Shown one piece after another: positions 1-10,891 of a DNA stretch of 22,522 bases; position 1 is the first letter of the stretch, and the number at the start of each line of letters is the position of its first letter. The stretch lies in NCBI GenBank assembly GCA_000310025.1, contig FN649003.1, positions 507,278 through 529,799 of the forward strand, read 5' to 3'. Below the pieces are notes generated by a model. That model saw only the letters and a program-made list of their open reading frames with translations, was not told the DNA's origin and did no database searches. The position numbers were made by a program, and so were the translations under genes. This stretch comes from Ectocarpus siliculosus. Taxonomy: Eukaryota > Sar > Phaeophyceae > Ectocarpales > Ectocarpaceae.

Positions 1-292
1 CCCCCTGGGGGGGGGGGGGCCCCCCCTTCTGGGGCCCCCCCAAAATTTTCCGGGGCTTTTCCCTTTTTATATTAGAAACCCCTTCCCCGGAAAACCCCCG
101 GGGTTTTTCCCCCCCTTTTTGGGGGGGGGGGGGCAAAAGTTTTAAAAATTTGGGGAAGAAACCCCCCCCCCCCCCCCCCCCCCTTTCCCCCGGGGCCCCC
201 CGCCCAGGTTTTTTTGAAATGTGAAATTCCAGGGTTGGGGTCCCCCCCCCCCCCCCCCCCCCCCCCTCATGGTCAAAATGCGCAGGACACAG
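1..292. repeat. G/C homopolymer low-complexity tract at window edge
   Basis: The first 265 bases are almost entirely runs of C, G, T and A, with C runs above 20 nt around 161-183 and 242-266. No reading frame here is credible: the Pro-rich ORFs are translations of the C run. The composition resembles the G-run/T-run repeat in the first intron of SEC63 (16581-17070), so it may be a member of that family, or low-quality sequence at a contig end. The tract sits directly against the first recognisable exon of the monooxygenase gene. Confidence 0.7.
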
Positions 293-2567
293 CAGCTCCG
301 GTCCACCTACTGTTCGCGTCTGGCACATGGACGCATCGTCTTGATTGGCGATGCCGCCCATTCCATGTGGGCGTCTCTAGGACAAGGCGTCAACTCAGCC
401 TTGGGTGAGCAAGCAACGAAAGGGTCGGTTTGCCTGATGCCGTGCTAAAAACAGCTACAAGTAGGGCATGCAAGCAGGCAGACTCCACCGAAGTTTCCAA
501 CGCCTTTGCAGCCTCCTACCCAAGGTGTCGGCGTTGGCATAGCCTAGAGTCTTACGTAGTTTTTGTTGTGATTGTGTTCGTTTTTGTAACTGTCCCGATA
601 TCCGCTCGGTGCCGTTCAGCGTCCGAACCGGTCCAACGGACGCGAACGCCTTCCATGTCGTCACAGGCTGACTACCCAAAAAGGGTACATCACGTATGGC
701 CGAAATGACGAGAAGCGACCAAGAAAAACCAACTCAAACGCGATAGGTTGAAGAAGCAAGGCCCCAGAGCCTGAAACACAAATTGTTGGGCTGGGCATGT
801 AGAGTAAAAGGTAGCCATCGTTGAACCATTGCCACTTGGCCCCAATCGGTTGTTGTTGTGGCAGTCATGCTCTTCATTTTCAGCCGACGGCCCGCCTTCC
901 CTCTGCCCCTGTTCGAGTACTACAAGTGAACCCACCGCCGTCATGTGGGCACGACACTGCCCAGGGAAGAGGCTAACACACGAGGCACTCACTCTCGTCG
1001 CGGTTTCGTTTGCTCGAGCGCCGTGTGTGTGCTTTTGAGTTGCGCCGACCGTGCTAACCGCCTGACCGATGAAAATAGAAGGCAGTCTCAGTGCGGCTGA
1101 AAACAGAAAGAGGCGTTTCTGAAGGCCATGATCTGGGACCCCCGTGAGGGGGTGTCATGGGAAAAAGCCAGGTTGTTATTCTCCGGGTGAAAGACGGAAC
1201 GGTAGCGGATGAAGAAGGATGCACGCGTCGGCCATGACTTCTGTGTGTGAATTGTCGTTTGTTTCTTACAGCAACAAAGTGAACTCATCTCTATCCAGCC
1301 ATAAATTCGATGAACTAGCTGTTACGAAGTTTTTTTACCCACTGTATGCCTTGTGTTTCCATCACAATTCCTCGATAAACTGAATATATTGTTTAGTAGC
1401 AACCCGCACCATTGCGCTTGTTGAACGGAGTAAGAGCGATGTTTGTTTCTCTACAACGGCCTCTGTGTGACCACGGACTGGAAGGAGCTCGTACCCAGCA
1501 GGATGGATGGGACAGCAGTGAGCGCTGATTAAAAGTAACGAATGAACAGAAATGGTCCTGTCGATTTCCTATTTTTTTATGCTTACAAAGAACACAACAA
1601 ATCCATCTCTTTCACAGATGAAGAGTCCGTGACCCCCTTTCTTTTTATCGACTCTTCTCGCTAGAGGACTGTCGAGTGCTTGCTCAGGTCTTGGACTCCG
1701 CAGCAGAGGGCGAAGCGGCGGCGGCACAGGGCATCGACGTGCCCGGGGCGCTCGAGGCCTTCAACGAGCAGAGGTTGGAGGACGCCACAGCGGCGTGCGT
1801 GCTGAGCGAACGAGGGATGGGAGGAGCCAGAACGTTTCGGCCTATGTTCGCGGCCCGCCTGTACCTGACAGTACTCCTGCACAAGACTCTCGGCCGCGTC
1901 GCCCCCGAGGTGAACATGATGCTTTCATGTTCACCCCACCAGCGTTCCTCCATGGCGGAGGTTGTTAATGGTCCCATGGAATTTGGGCAAAGGACAAGCT
2001 AGGGGCACCAATTGTTGGCCAACAGGGAATCAATCGGGGGGCAGGAATAGTCATTATTTGGATTTGGATGGGAATAAGGAGTCTCGCCACCCCGGAGGGC
2101 AAAGGAGTACACATGGGGTTAAGGTAGGGTTTTGATTTTTTTTGCAGGCTTGGCAGGGAGTGCAGTTTTGTGTTCGCCGAGCTGGGCAGATTTAAATACT
2201 GCCCCCCCCCCCCTTCCCCCACTCGCTTTGTTTGGTGAGAAACCGGCGTGCTCCGTGCCGGCTTTGTGGGGATGCGAGGTCAATGGTCAAGCGACTACGG
2301 CATGCAAGACTATGAGTACACCCCCCCCCCAACTCGCTTGGTTTGGGTCTCATTCTTGGTCTGTGGTGTTTGCACGCACCCGATCCTTGGCAACAGATGT
2401 TCACGCCGCCCTCGATAATGACCGTCAACTCGGCTGACAAGAGATACGGGGACATCCTGCGGGGGGTCGAGAGGGAGGACGCCGTGGCCTCCGGGCTCTT
2501 GTTCGGGACCGTTGCGATGGTGGTGGCCGCCGTGGCAACGAGGTTCATGAGAAGGCGTAACGTGTAG
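293..2567 (+). CDS. FAD-dependent monooxygenase, kynurenine 3-monooxygenase-like (3' part, 3 exons)
   Basis: Flavoprotein hydroxylase of the aromatic-ring monooxygenase family; only the C-terminal half is in the window. Exons are 293-404 (acceptor CACAG), 1665-1909 (donor GTGAGC to acceptor CTAG) and 2397-2567 (donor GTGAAC to acceptor CAACAG). Phases agree at both joins (1 then 0). Exon 1 encodes GRIVLIGDAAHSMWASLGQG, the second FAD-binding motif (GDAAH...GQG), and the first join restores the expected ALEDC that follows it. Exon 2 is a helical region with LEAFNEQRLEDA and FRPMFAARLYL. Exon 3 starts MFTPPSIMTV and ends in a hydrophobic helix, ASGLLFGTVAMVVAAVATRF, followed by the basic tail MRRRNV. 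Kynurenine 3-monooxygenase is likewise tail-anchored in the outer mitochondrial membrane. The substrate cannot be fixed from this part, and related flavin monooxygenases share the motif. The N-terminal Rossmann fold lies to the left of the window. Confidence 0.85.
405..1664 (+). other. Monooxygenase intron 1
   Basis: The intron is 1,260 bp, starts GTGAGC and ends in a pyrimidine-rich tract plus CTAG. A diverged copy of the GTT-headed dispersed repeat lies near 550-655. Apart from that I see only unique AT-richer sequence and no convincing exon on either strand. Confidence 0.7.
2215..2347 (-). repeat. Intronic G-run/GTACTCATAG repeat, copy A
   Basis: Read on the minus strand, a G run leads into GTGTACTCATAG, then CATGCCGTAGTCG, a TGACCTCGCA block, ACAAAGCCGG and GGAGCACGCCGG, and finally CTCACCAA. 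Copies B, C and D at 11436, 14057 and 21772 have the same order. The two edges carry a near-identical 16-mer on the plus strand (ACTCGCTTTGTTTGGT at 2221 and ACTCGCTTGGTTTGGG at 2332), which could be a target-site duplication. The copy lies in intron 2 of the monooxygenase gene. Confidence 0.7.
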
Positions 2568-2757
2568 GCGCTTCCGATGGCCGGTGTGCTGCAAGGAGCA
2601 CGCTAATAGTGGAGTAGTTCATGAGAAGGCGTAACGTGTAGTAGGCGATTCCGATAGCGGCCGTACTCCAAGGAGTACGCTAACAGCGGGGAGTAGTTCA
2701 TGAAGCAGGCGAATGCATACGTGTAGGCGATTCCGATAGCCGGCGTGCTGCATGACG
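2543..2757 (+). repeat. Tandem repeat copying the 3' end of the monooxygenase CDS
   Basis: Three imperfect direct units start at 2543, 2617 and 2696 (periods 74 and 79). Each opens with GTTCATGA, followed by AGGCG and then ACGTGTAG, and continues with TTCCGAT and, in the first two, AAGGAG. The first unit includes the final coding codons and stop of the gene; the later units are in its 3' flank. Unit 3 has an insertion that breaks the coding-like part. Confidence 0.85.
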
Positions 2758-3838
2758 TTTATGAGTAGTAGATAGGCTTTTGTTTTGGGTTCGGGGGTGA
2801 ACAGAGGCACGAGCAGTGTGCAGTGGTAGAACACGCCGGTCCTTCCATCGGAACGGTCTAACTAAAGTATTGAAAGGTACGCAGTATGTACGTACTTGCG
2901 GGCTGGATCGTTGTAGTGCCCGCACGCCCAACCTATCGTTGCACCAAGTGCTTTTTACCGCCTGATGTGTGCACAAGAGTAGAGATTGATTTTACAACGG
3001 AGTACACAGAGCGGATATGACGACGAGAGAGAAGGTGAAATTTCCTATTTTGTTTCGCCCAACAAGAGGCACCCAGCCGCCTTTTTGGCCGTTGTCACAA
3101 CATAAAAGCTGCCGTTGTGCTCGATGATTGCCGAGATACCAGTACCAGGATGATTCGCCTCCCCCAGTATCTCTCACCCGCGCCGGTGGATCCCCCAAAG
3201 GCCCAAAACTCGCCCACAACGGCCCTCGGCTTTCTCTCCAGGGATGCCAAGCTCTCTGCCTAGCCACCGGACCCCCTTGCCTCACCCCATGCGATAGCTT
3301 CATGGGCGTCGGTTTCAACTAATGGCCGTGTTGGTTTGGCTACACACGCCTACCCGACGGTCGCTTTTATGAGCCTCTCCCATCTTCAGGTCTTGGAACT
3401 ATGTAGCCACATTAGTATGCGTCTCCCTGCCGAATGGTGCTACTGACAGGGTTTGACAAAGAACCTTGGCGACGGGCGACAAATTGAGGGTACAAAAAGT
3501 TCAGTCTACATCGATCGCCCAATCAGAAAGAAAAAGAAGAGAGAGATGGACGCTGCTTTCGTGTGCCAAAACCGGAAGTTAAAAACGTCTCAAGAAGGAC
3601 CGAGAAGAACCATCGTCACCTCACGAACCATCATGCATGCTGTACACGTGCCCAGCTCCGTTCCTCGCGATTCTCTTGTCCGTATTGCCCTACATGCGAT
3701 GCGAAGCGCCAAATGGTATCCCTCGGGTTCGACCGCACATACATGCGGAGCCGAACAGGTGCCAAAATGCCGCCGACAAGGAGATAACAATACGTTGCAG
3801 CTGCTGGAGATTACAAACAATAGGCGAGAGGGCCTCGC
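2758..3838. other. Convergent intergenic region
   Basis: This is the stretch between the stop of the plus-strand monooxygenase gene, with its tandem repeats, and the stop of the minus-strand LRR gene. Both 3' UTRs should fall here. ORFs of 60-110 codons exist on both strands, but none shows a domain, a consistent codon pattern or splice-supported continuation. No polyadenylation site can be placed with confidence. Confidence 0.55.
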
Positions 3839-6800
3839 TCAGAGAAGTGGGGGGTCGTCGGGCCCTCCTTCGCCCAGCGCCATGAAGTCTTCGGGAGCAT
3901 CGATGGCGGACTGTATCCATGAAGACGGACTGTCCACAAACCCCTTCGCCTGCGTTTTGGTGTCGTTAGGGGGAAAAGGCATTCGGAGGAAGGGAGCGGG
4001 GAGAGGACTTGTTGCTATTTAGACGGAGCAGGGCGTTTGTGTACCGTACTCCTGCTATGACAAGTACATGTATTGCAGACAAGCTATGCACAGAAGGAAC
4101 TGAACGCCAACCCTCTTTAATCCAAGCCAAGGGGTCAGTGCGTCCCCCCATTCCGTGGTTGGGTCACCACGGTTTCACCCTCCAAGCGTGAGCTGCGCCT
4201 TCGCCACAGGCGCCAACAGCTCAACCCTCTCCAACCCTAGGCTTCTCGGAAGAAAGGTATCAGCTGCTCGCGAAGCACCACTAGGTTGGGAAACGGCGAT
4301 GAATTCCGCCTCGGCCACGCCCCCCCGCACCTTAGATGTGCTCTTCTACGCAATGCACACCAAGCGTCCTCGACTTCTTCCTCCCAAATATCGAGAGGAA
4401 ATTATTAGCTAGGAGCCCTCTATGTATCACAACCTCCCCCTCCCTCCACATCCAACCTTAATGGCGATATCGTCCGCCCCGGGGCTATTCCTCAACAGCT
4501 CTTGCTTGGTGAGGGGTGAAGCAGCCAGAACCGCCTCTCGCATCGGCCCCTCTTCTTCGATAAAGGTGGGGTTTTTCTTCAGGGCGTCCGCAACGCCCGG
4601 TGGAAGGCGGTCGAACTTGGCCACCAGGCAGGTTTCGACTATCTCGGATGCTTGCCACAAGTCGTAGCTCTCCGGCGCCTGTGGATGAAAGCACGTACGT
4701 ACTCACTCGCGTACAGCGTAGAGGCGATCTGTACGTACTGGTATATTGGTATTGAGTACGGCCACATTATTGTTGTAGTCTTGAAGTACAATCGTTGTTT
4801 TTTCTTCTTTCCGCCCAGAATGTGTGACGCACTCAGCACGGCCAAAGACGAACGCGTCCTCCCGTCAACCTCCCCCAGCGGTTATCATAGCGAAAACGTT
4901 CCCACCTTCCTCAGAGAAGTCAAGGGCGATCCCCTCTTTTCACTGATGTATTGCTAATAAAACGTTGGCTACTTTGTACATTGCGTACCAAGTGCAGCCG
5001 TTTCTAGGCACAACACTGTACATGTTCGAAAAACGCCAACAGTGGAATGTTGTGCGCTACAATTTCGTAGACTAATGCTGGCGGGGCGCAGCCCCAAGAA
5101 GAATACGCGCCTGTTGACTATGAGATGGTTGGGGATGAACAACTTGGGCGCATTTAAAATATGAAAACAATATGAACGAGTGGAAATTGTGTGCTGTTTT
5201 CTTCTGGGCAGAATGAAAACGCTTGGCATTTCCAGGTGTTTCGTCGTGAAGACTGCCTCGCCACAAGTTTTTTGGCACCCCATCATGTTTGATGACGGGT
5301 CTGTAGTCCTGAAAGAGGGATGAATCGCACGCTTGTGCGGTGACGAGCGGGATCGTGAATGGATGTGAACCGTTTTTTCTTTTCTCGCCATGGGCGGCAC
5401 CACTCATGGCTGTGTCCCTCCCTTCTCCCTTCTCTCACATCTGCGACGGCCCGTAGTTCGACGTTCGATGAGGCGTACCCCTGCATCTCCTCGACGTCAG
5501 AGGGTGGGATATCATTCCCCGACAGCCTGCAGAGGAAAGCCGGTGGGCGAGGAGAAGGCCGCGGATATAGCACGTAGATGCCGGCTGGAGTAAGATGGGC
5601 ACATACTGTAGCAGTATGACCTGCTCTTGAGAGAGTTTTTCTGCTCAACCAGCGGCTCGCTGACCTACATACAGAACCTTCCTATACAGCCAGAAACAAA
5701 AAATGCTGTTGCTCAGTCAGGGAGGAGGTATAAGAAGACATGGGAAGTCGTATTTCTCTCTCGGTTTTGTTGCGATTTCGGCAAATTCGAGCCCTTGTGG
5801 TGCCCACAACTCGGTAACCCTAAGGAACCAACAGACAGCTATTCAGGGATCCAAAACATTTCACCCCGAACGAGAAGTGTGCTGTTGTTTTTTCTTCATA
5901 AGAAAGAAAACACTCCGATCCTCAGCTATGTTCAAACAAGCAAGTGCCGCAAGACGAGTCAATCCGCGCCCGGTTGGTGGTCAATCAACAAGATGGCTCT
6001 CTCGTTGCACGATGGCACTCGCCTAAAGGTTTCGATGGAGTAGGACGCCAGCGCCGCTTCTATGAAACCCTCCTTCACGCTCTTCTTGGTGTAACCGCCG
6101 CCGCCACCGCCGTTGTTGCCTCCAGTCAGCCCATTCGATGACACGCTGAGACCACACGACAGAGTATGTATGCGGACCGGGCGGGAGAGGCACTTTGAGG
6201 ATTCGGCACTGCCCTTTTTGTCGCGAGAACGAGCAATAGTCCGGGATAAGGTTGAGTTTCTCCTGAGGTTATCTTGAAGGAGGAGGTACCACAATAATAT
6301 CGGGCAGGTAGGTTGGGCGGGTACCTGGAAGTATTTTCTTCGCAGACTGGGCGTGAGCAGACAGATGGTCAGATTGATTCGCAAAGAAGAGGTTCTCTAT
6401 TCTGCTGAAACGACGTGTTAGATCAAAGGTCCAACGTTCTGTCTACCACTACCACAACGGGCTTGCAATCGGCTAGGAGGTGGTGTATGATGTAGGCCCA
6501 TCTCTTTCTGATGTCATTCATTTTCTGAGGCAGCATTTACCGTTTCGTTGAGTTTTGTTTTTGGAGGTGAAAGGATTCGTCGCAAATTGCCAGGAAGCCG
6601 TTCTTGTAAAACGCTAGAAGCGAAGCCGCTCTTGTAAGTAGGTGCTTGCGATCAAGGACATCGCCTTGGTGATAGTTGTGACAAGTACCACAATGACGAA
6701 GGTGCTGAGAGACAGACACCAAGAGCGTCTAGAACGCATAAGAAATCGAAAGTACTACGTCACCATGACACACATGAGTGCGGTTGGCCAGCCAGCCGTT

Positions 6801-7269
6801 CCGTACTCTCTCTTACTCTAGTTCGACCAGGCTTGCGGCATGCGGAACGCTAGCCGCCAGCAACAGCGCCCCCTCATTCCCGATTCGATTGTGCCCAAGG
6901 AGCAGCGACGACAGCGAGCCGTTCGAGCGCAGCGCTCCGGCGAGGTATCTTGCGCCGCGCACGTGTAGCTATCAAACAGGGAAAGGGGGCGGAGGGGGGG
7001 AAGAACGCAAGTCGCCTTCGTCCTGAATGCCCAACTGTTGGGGGTTAGGAATGATCGGTGAAGGGGTTGTTGGTGTAGCATGCCAAAGCATTGTATTCCG
7101 AGGGAAGGACATGGACGGAATACGCTCAGACAGAGCGTGTTGTTCATCAAGAATACTCGGTTTGTGATTTGAGCATGTGTTCGTCGCAATAAGAACACGT
7201 CTGCGTCTGAGATTGCTAAAAAAAACGCATGCACAACCCACCTGCTAGGCATGTTCGCCCGAATGATAG

Positions 7270-7325
<56 letters not shown>

Positions 7326-9870
7326 ATTGTCGTTGTTGTCTCCACATTAAACTCGTGTCAGTTGCTAGTCCCAAAATCTAGCAAAGACTCGGTCCGTCGT
7401 CACAAAAATGCTATTTAATAGAGCCATCAGAAACTTTCTACAAGAGTACACGCAGGGTATGACCGATTTTCGCACGTAATGAACAAACAAACCTGATTAT
7501 CAGAAAGATCCAGCTTTTCGAGGCGAGCAGAGAGCGCCAAGAACGACGCCACTCCTTCCGCCTCCCCGTCGTCCATGCCGACATCACGCAGGAGCAGGGT
7601 CCGCAGGTGCAAGGAGGTGCGAAAGGCTCCGCACAACGAGTCGAAGCCCGACCGGCTGCGTTGGCCGAGAGGGTCGTGGGCCAGAGGATTTCTGGGCCGA
7701 GAAGCAGTTGGCGCGGTACGCACGGTGGGAAATCGAGTCTCTCTCTCTGCTTAAGCGCTGGTAGAGTGCACACAACGCCTCTTCCTCCAAGACACAAACG
7801 GAACCGCAAACATCCTTTAAACCTGACACCTGTGCGAAACAAATAAGGTTCGTTTCTCTTCTCAAATCCTTCGGAATGAACCTTGGGAATGAATAAAATG
7901 GGACTCTTCAGAAGTTGGAGCTTAGAACGAAAACGCATCACCTGGACAAGTCGAGGTAGCGCAGCTTGGGCAAAGAGGGCAACCAGCCGCCGACAATCAG
8001 CGCGGCTTCACTGTGGAGGCTGTTGCCAGATATTCTGCCCCGAACGGTGGTGGTGCAAGGGGGGAGGGGGAAGCATTCGCCGCAACCCAGGAGTCAGTTG
8101 GAAGGAAATACACACGAGGGGCTTCGCGTGAGGATTCGGTCAAACGGCATCAGAGAGTGCGTCGTTCGAATCTCAACCAAGTCCTCGAGACGACCACCAG
8201 CTGCTGCTTCCCTCAGAAAATCGTCTTGGATCACACATGCACATAATTTTACATCGGTTCCGCGAGAAGTTACTTGGGGACGCGGGTTAACCTCGTTCTA
8301 CAGTAGTAGTACAGACTCTGGCACGAAAATGCATGTTGAGAGCTCGTACAATAACGACCAACTTGAACTTCGAAGTTACAGTAGCAGTGCCCCAATAGAC
8401 CGTCGCAAACATTAACACTTGCCGGCCGTGTGCTAGACTGCTGCACAACAAGTGCCTCAAACGAAATATATTGTTAGGCAAGTGTGTTGCACCTGAGGTG
8501 TGTCAATTTCTTGCCACTCGCGAAGGTGTTTCCCAGCGCGTTGAGGCCGTGGTAACGGTTCCCCGCCAGGCCGATAAGGGTGCAGTTCGAAAGGTCCAGC
8601 ACCTTGAGGCGGGACAAGCTCGTCAGCGTGTCTGCCAGCGCCACCAAAGGCCCAACGTATCGCTGCTCCTCCCCAAGAGGATTGCTGCAACAATGCGTGA
8701 TTGACCGTTAATCGATTGGCGCTGCGGAAGCGTGTTGACAATAGCCATATTACTGGAAACGCTGCCTGGGCCTAGACGTTTCTTGTGAATGGATCTGTCC
8801 ATTCGATACGCAGCCACGAGCTCCGACGGTTGTGCAACTGGTATTTTGGTGTCTTCGCGTTGTCTATCGCCGTTACAGCCTCAGAGACGACGCGCCTGCT
8901 TCTCGTTTCAGCCGCAACAATGCTAACTGTGACACCGCGCGCTGCCTAGAAGTGTGTCTCCATTCTCGATTGAAAGCGAGCTTCAATTCTGTTGCGATTG
9001 TTGTTATTGTGGCTGTTGTCTTCGCGTCAAACGCCGTTCTCATCTCTGCTCACCACCTTCAAAATTCGTGCTCTGGTCCGACTGACGCGGACGCCTTCCG
9101 TTACCGTAGACTATGAAACAAACATTCAACACGCTGAATCGCTTCATATTATAACCGGTGGGTGAAAAAGCTCCCACGAGAGATGCTTCAGGTTCGATCG
9201 CCTAAGCAAAGAGTGCACTTCAGACCGAAACACAACTGAAGGCATACGTGCTACATCGTTTGAAGTCAAAAGGGTAAGTCTTTACGGCCAGGGAGCTCTG
9301 TGGTGAAAAACTTTGTGCATCGGATTCTACTCGGAAAGAATCACCAAGCTCACCCACAAAGATTCAGCGCCGTGAGACTTTTCGCAGATGCTGTGAGCAG
9401 GGTATCGATTGGCACCATGCTCTCACGCTTGGATCCCACGCGATTGCCGGCTAGGTTGATGACCTTTAAAGAACTGACGTCATGGAGCCCGTCCAACGAC
9501 TGGAGGAACGCGCCGATATCGCTCGTGCTGATATTCTGCCACACATAAATGCGGAAGCGCGGTCTGCCCTTGAGTTTTTTTTTGTTCCGTAACTTTGGCG
9601 TATTTTGATAAAGTATGCACGAAATCATAAAAGTACACCCGTCCAAGGTAACACTCGATAGGGGATGCATTGAAACCTTTCGGTGATGAGGGTGGTCGTC
9701 TTGTTGACAATCGCACAGCCGGGCAGATGCGCTTGTTTGTTCTGTGAAAAAAAAGTGCGGCGTGAATTCGTTCACAGCGTCGGCCTCGTTCGCACCTTAT
9801 CCTGTATATCTAGACAGCGTTCTTCGAGGGCCTCATCCTCCCAGTCGAACATACGTCCGACATCGTCCAT
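3839..9870 (-). CDS. Leucine-rich-repeat protein, ribonuclease-inhibitor type (11 exons)
   Basis: Exons in transcript order: 9870-9796, 9535-9354, 8684-8493, 8034-7942, 7691-7493, 6968-6817, 6145-6023, 5526-5439, 4678-4457, 4330-4226 (or to 4179), 3949-3839. The start ATG at 9870 sits in a good context (CGCCATGG). Every junction through exon 10 keeps phase, and the joins rebuild repeats, for example LTALNLCGNPLG across exons 2/3 and LVELDVSSNGLTGG across exons 6/7. At least nine LRRs of the LxxLxLxxNxhG type are visible, including LKVINLAGNRVG, LKVLDLSNC, LRYLDLSRNPL, LEKLDLSDNQL, LSSLLLGHNRIGNEGA and IETFRLSGNDIPPSDV. After about residue 368 the repeats stop, and exons 9-11 encode a non-LRR tail I do not recognise. 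The model gives 513 aa if exon 10 uses the weaker GTTGAG donor at 4225; the better GTGAAA donor at 4178 breaks phase with the last exon. Intron 7 is GC-AG. No signal peptide or membrane segment is seen, so it is probably an intracellular scaffold; function unknown. Confidence 0.85.
4179..4330 (-). other. LRR gene exon 10 with ambiguous borders
   Basis: The reading VAEAEFIAVSQPSGASR continues in phase from exon 9 (AAG then GTG). It stays open to a GTGAAA donor at 4178-4173, which leaves two nucleotides of a codon and does not match the frame of the last exon. An internal GTTGAG at 4225-4220 restores frame. A run of seven G at 4321-4327 (C on the plus strand) lies at the start of the exon. A different upstream acceptor (TTTGGGAG, near 4385) opens another coding-like frame that would join only if that run had a length error. 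The end of this gene is therefore uncertain. Confidence 0.5.
5527..6022 (-). other. Non-canonical GC-AG intron (LRR intron 7)
   Basis: The donor reads TTTAG followed by GCGAGT at 6022, and the acceptor is TTTCCTCTGCAG ending at 5527. With these borders, phase 2 meets a one-nucleotide start and yields ETFRLSGNDIP, completing the expected LRR. No GT donor near 6023 keeps frame. GC-AG introns are a known minor class in eukaryotes. Confidence 0.7.
7269..7360 (+). repeat. (GTT)n microsatellite with dispersed-repeat tail
   Basis: About 19 GTT units (7269-7325) lie in an intron of the LRR gene, followed by GTTGTCTCCACATTAAA. That tail matches the other GTT-headed copies at 8991 and 10892, so the microsatellite seems to be the head of a partial dispersed element rather than an isolated SSR. 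Confidence 0.75.
8991..9104 (+). repeat. GTT-headed dispersed repeat, best-preserved plus-strand copy
   Basis: The order is a GTTGTTATTGTGG-like head, TTGTCTTCGCGTCAAA, CTCTGCTCACCACCTTC, GGTCCGACTGACGC and GACGCCTTCCG. The same blocks in the same order appear on the minus strand at 20635-20799, and in weaker form at 10892-10982, 7269-7360 and about 550-655. The short ORF over it is a product of the repeat. It lies in an LRR-gene intron (8685-9353). Confidence 0.7.
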
Positions 9871-10086
9871 GGCGTCGGTCTTTTGCTGGTAGGAGACGGC
9901 CGAACGCCCCCTGCCCTGCGCCCAAACCACATTGTTCTCAACGACCGACAGGCGGTGGAACCCGAATCGACAGCTATTTCGCCGTATTTCAATGGTTGCA
10001 CCGCGTTTGCGCTTTGCGCGATCCACACAGCACAGCACACAGCACGCACACACATGTACACTAGCATACACGGTCGTACACGCTAC

Positions 10087-10122
10087 ATCTCTATCTCTAT
10101 CTCTCTCTCTCCCTCTCTTTCT
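10087..10122. repeat. CT-rich microsatellite
   Basis: ATCTCT and CTCTCT units with a CCCTCTC interruption, about 220 bp upstream of the LRR start codon. On the LRR coding strand it is a GA tract. GA/CT tracts are common in promoters, but no regulatory role can be shown from this sequence. Confidence 0.8.
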
Positions 10123-10170
10123 TGTTCTATAGTGCATTCGACCTGCCTGGGAGGGTGGCGCACGTTGGGT

Positions 10171-10181
10171 AGCAACAACAA

Positions 10182-10213
<32 letters not shown>

Positions 10214-10236
10214 TCAACAACAACCACAACAACTAC
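10171..10236. repeat. Compound AAC/AGC microsatellite
   Basis: Four AAC units are followed by about ten AGC units and then imperfect AAC units. It lies upstream of the LRR gene. The poly-Ser and poly-Ala ORFs over it are artefacts. Confidence 0.85.
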
Positions 10237-10891
10237 AGCCGCAATGAGTTGATCATTGAACGACAAACCCAAGCTTACCGTTCTCACCCCTACATTCACG
10301 GGGTTGTCTGCTCATCCATGACGACAGAGACTTACAGCCGACGACAAGTCATGAGATCCCACGAAGCCTGATACCCCGACTCTTGTAAGTGTGGATCGAA
10401 CGTGGCTTCATTTTGAATGTGCGCCAGGTTTGTCTGTGTGTTTACCGCGGATGGTGGTCTGCGACATCAAAACAACACCACGCACTCGCTACAATATCAT
10501 TCCACATGGGATGCAACCACTTCTCACGCAGCATGCAGGCATGAGCCTGCGTTGTACGAACAACGGCATCACTGCTATTGGTAGCTCGTGATTCCTCCTC
10601 TCCTCTTCGCCGGGGTACAACTACGGATGGCATCTTCTGAGACACCACCGGATTAATTGGGGTCTCGGCTTACGACCTCCAGACCCCGTCTTCCGGTCGG
10701 TTTTTTTCTTCATTATCCTTTTCCGTGGAAGCGGTCATCTCCCGAAGCAGTCCATCGCACACGTTTGACATGTCGCAACCTTTTATGAGGGACAACACAA
10801 ATCAGGGCTTCTCTCCGCCTGGTGAATCTGGCAACAAATGCCCCTGGAGAATACCAGCACACCACCAACACGTGCACCCAAAACCTAACAT

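Noticed and set aside
1-292. Possible telomere or G-quadruplex array
   Set aside because: There is no regular telomeric unit; the runs vary in length and look like homopolymer or low-quality sequence.
3453-4022. 189-codon plus-strand ORF
   Set aside because: Its 3' half is antisense to the last exon of the LRR gene, its 5' half has no domain and irregular composition, and no splice or start context supports it.
4260-4340. EAEFIAVSQ resembling a Copia RNase H motif
   Set aside because: There is no surrounding integrase, reverse transcriptase or LTR, and the stretch is in phase with LRR exon 9.
4822-4957. Exon-like plus-strand stretch after a pyrimidine-rich CAG, ending TAATAAA; also an open minus-strand reading of the same bases
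   Set aside because: It lies inside an LRR-gene intron whose flanking exons join in phase without it, and neither strand gives a phase-consistent exon.
8155-8180. tRNA B-box-like GTTCGAATC, with others near 9188 and 17630
   Set aside because: No A box, acceptor stem or cloverleaf can be formed around any of them.
9772-10299. 175-codon minus-strand ORF with poly-Ala and poly-Val
   Set aside because: Only its last 25 codons are the real first LRR exon; the rest translates microsatellites upstream of the ATG.
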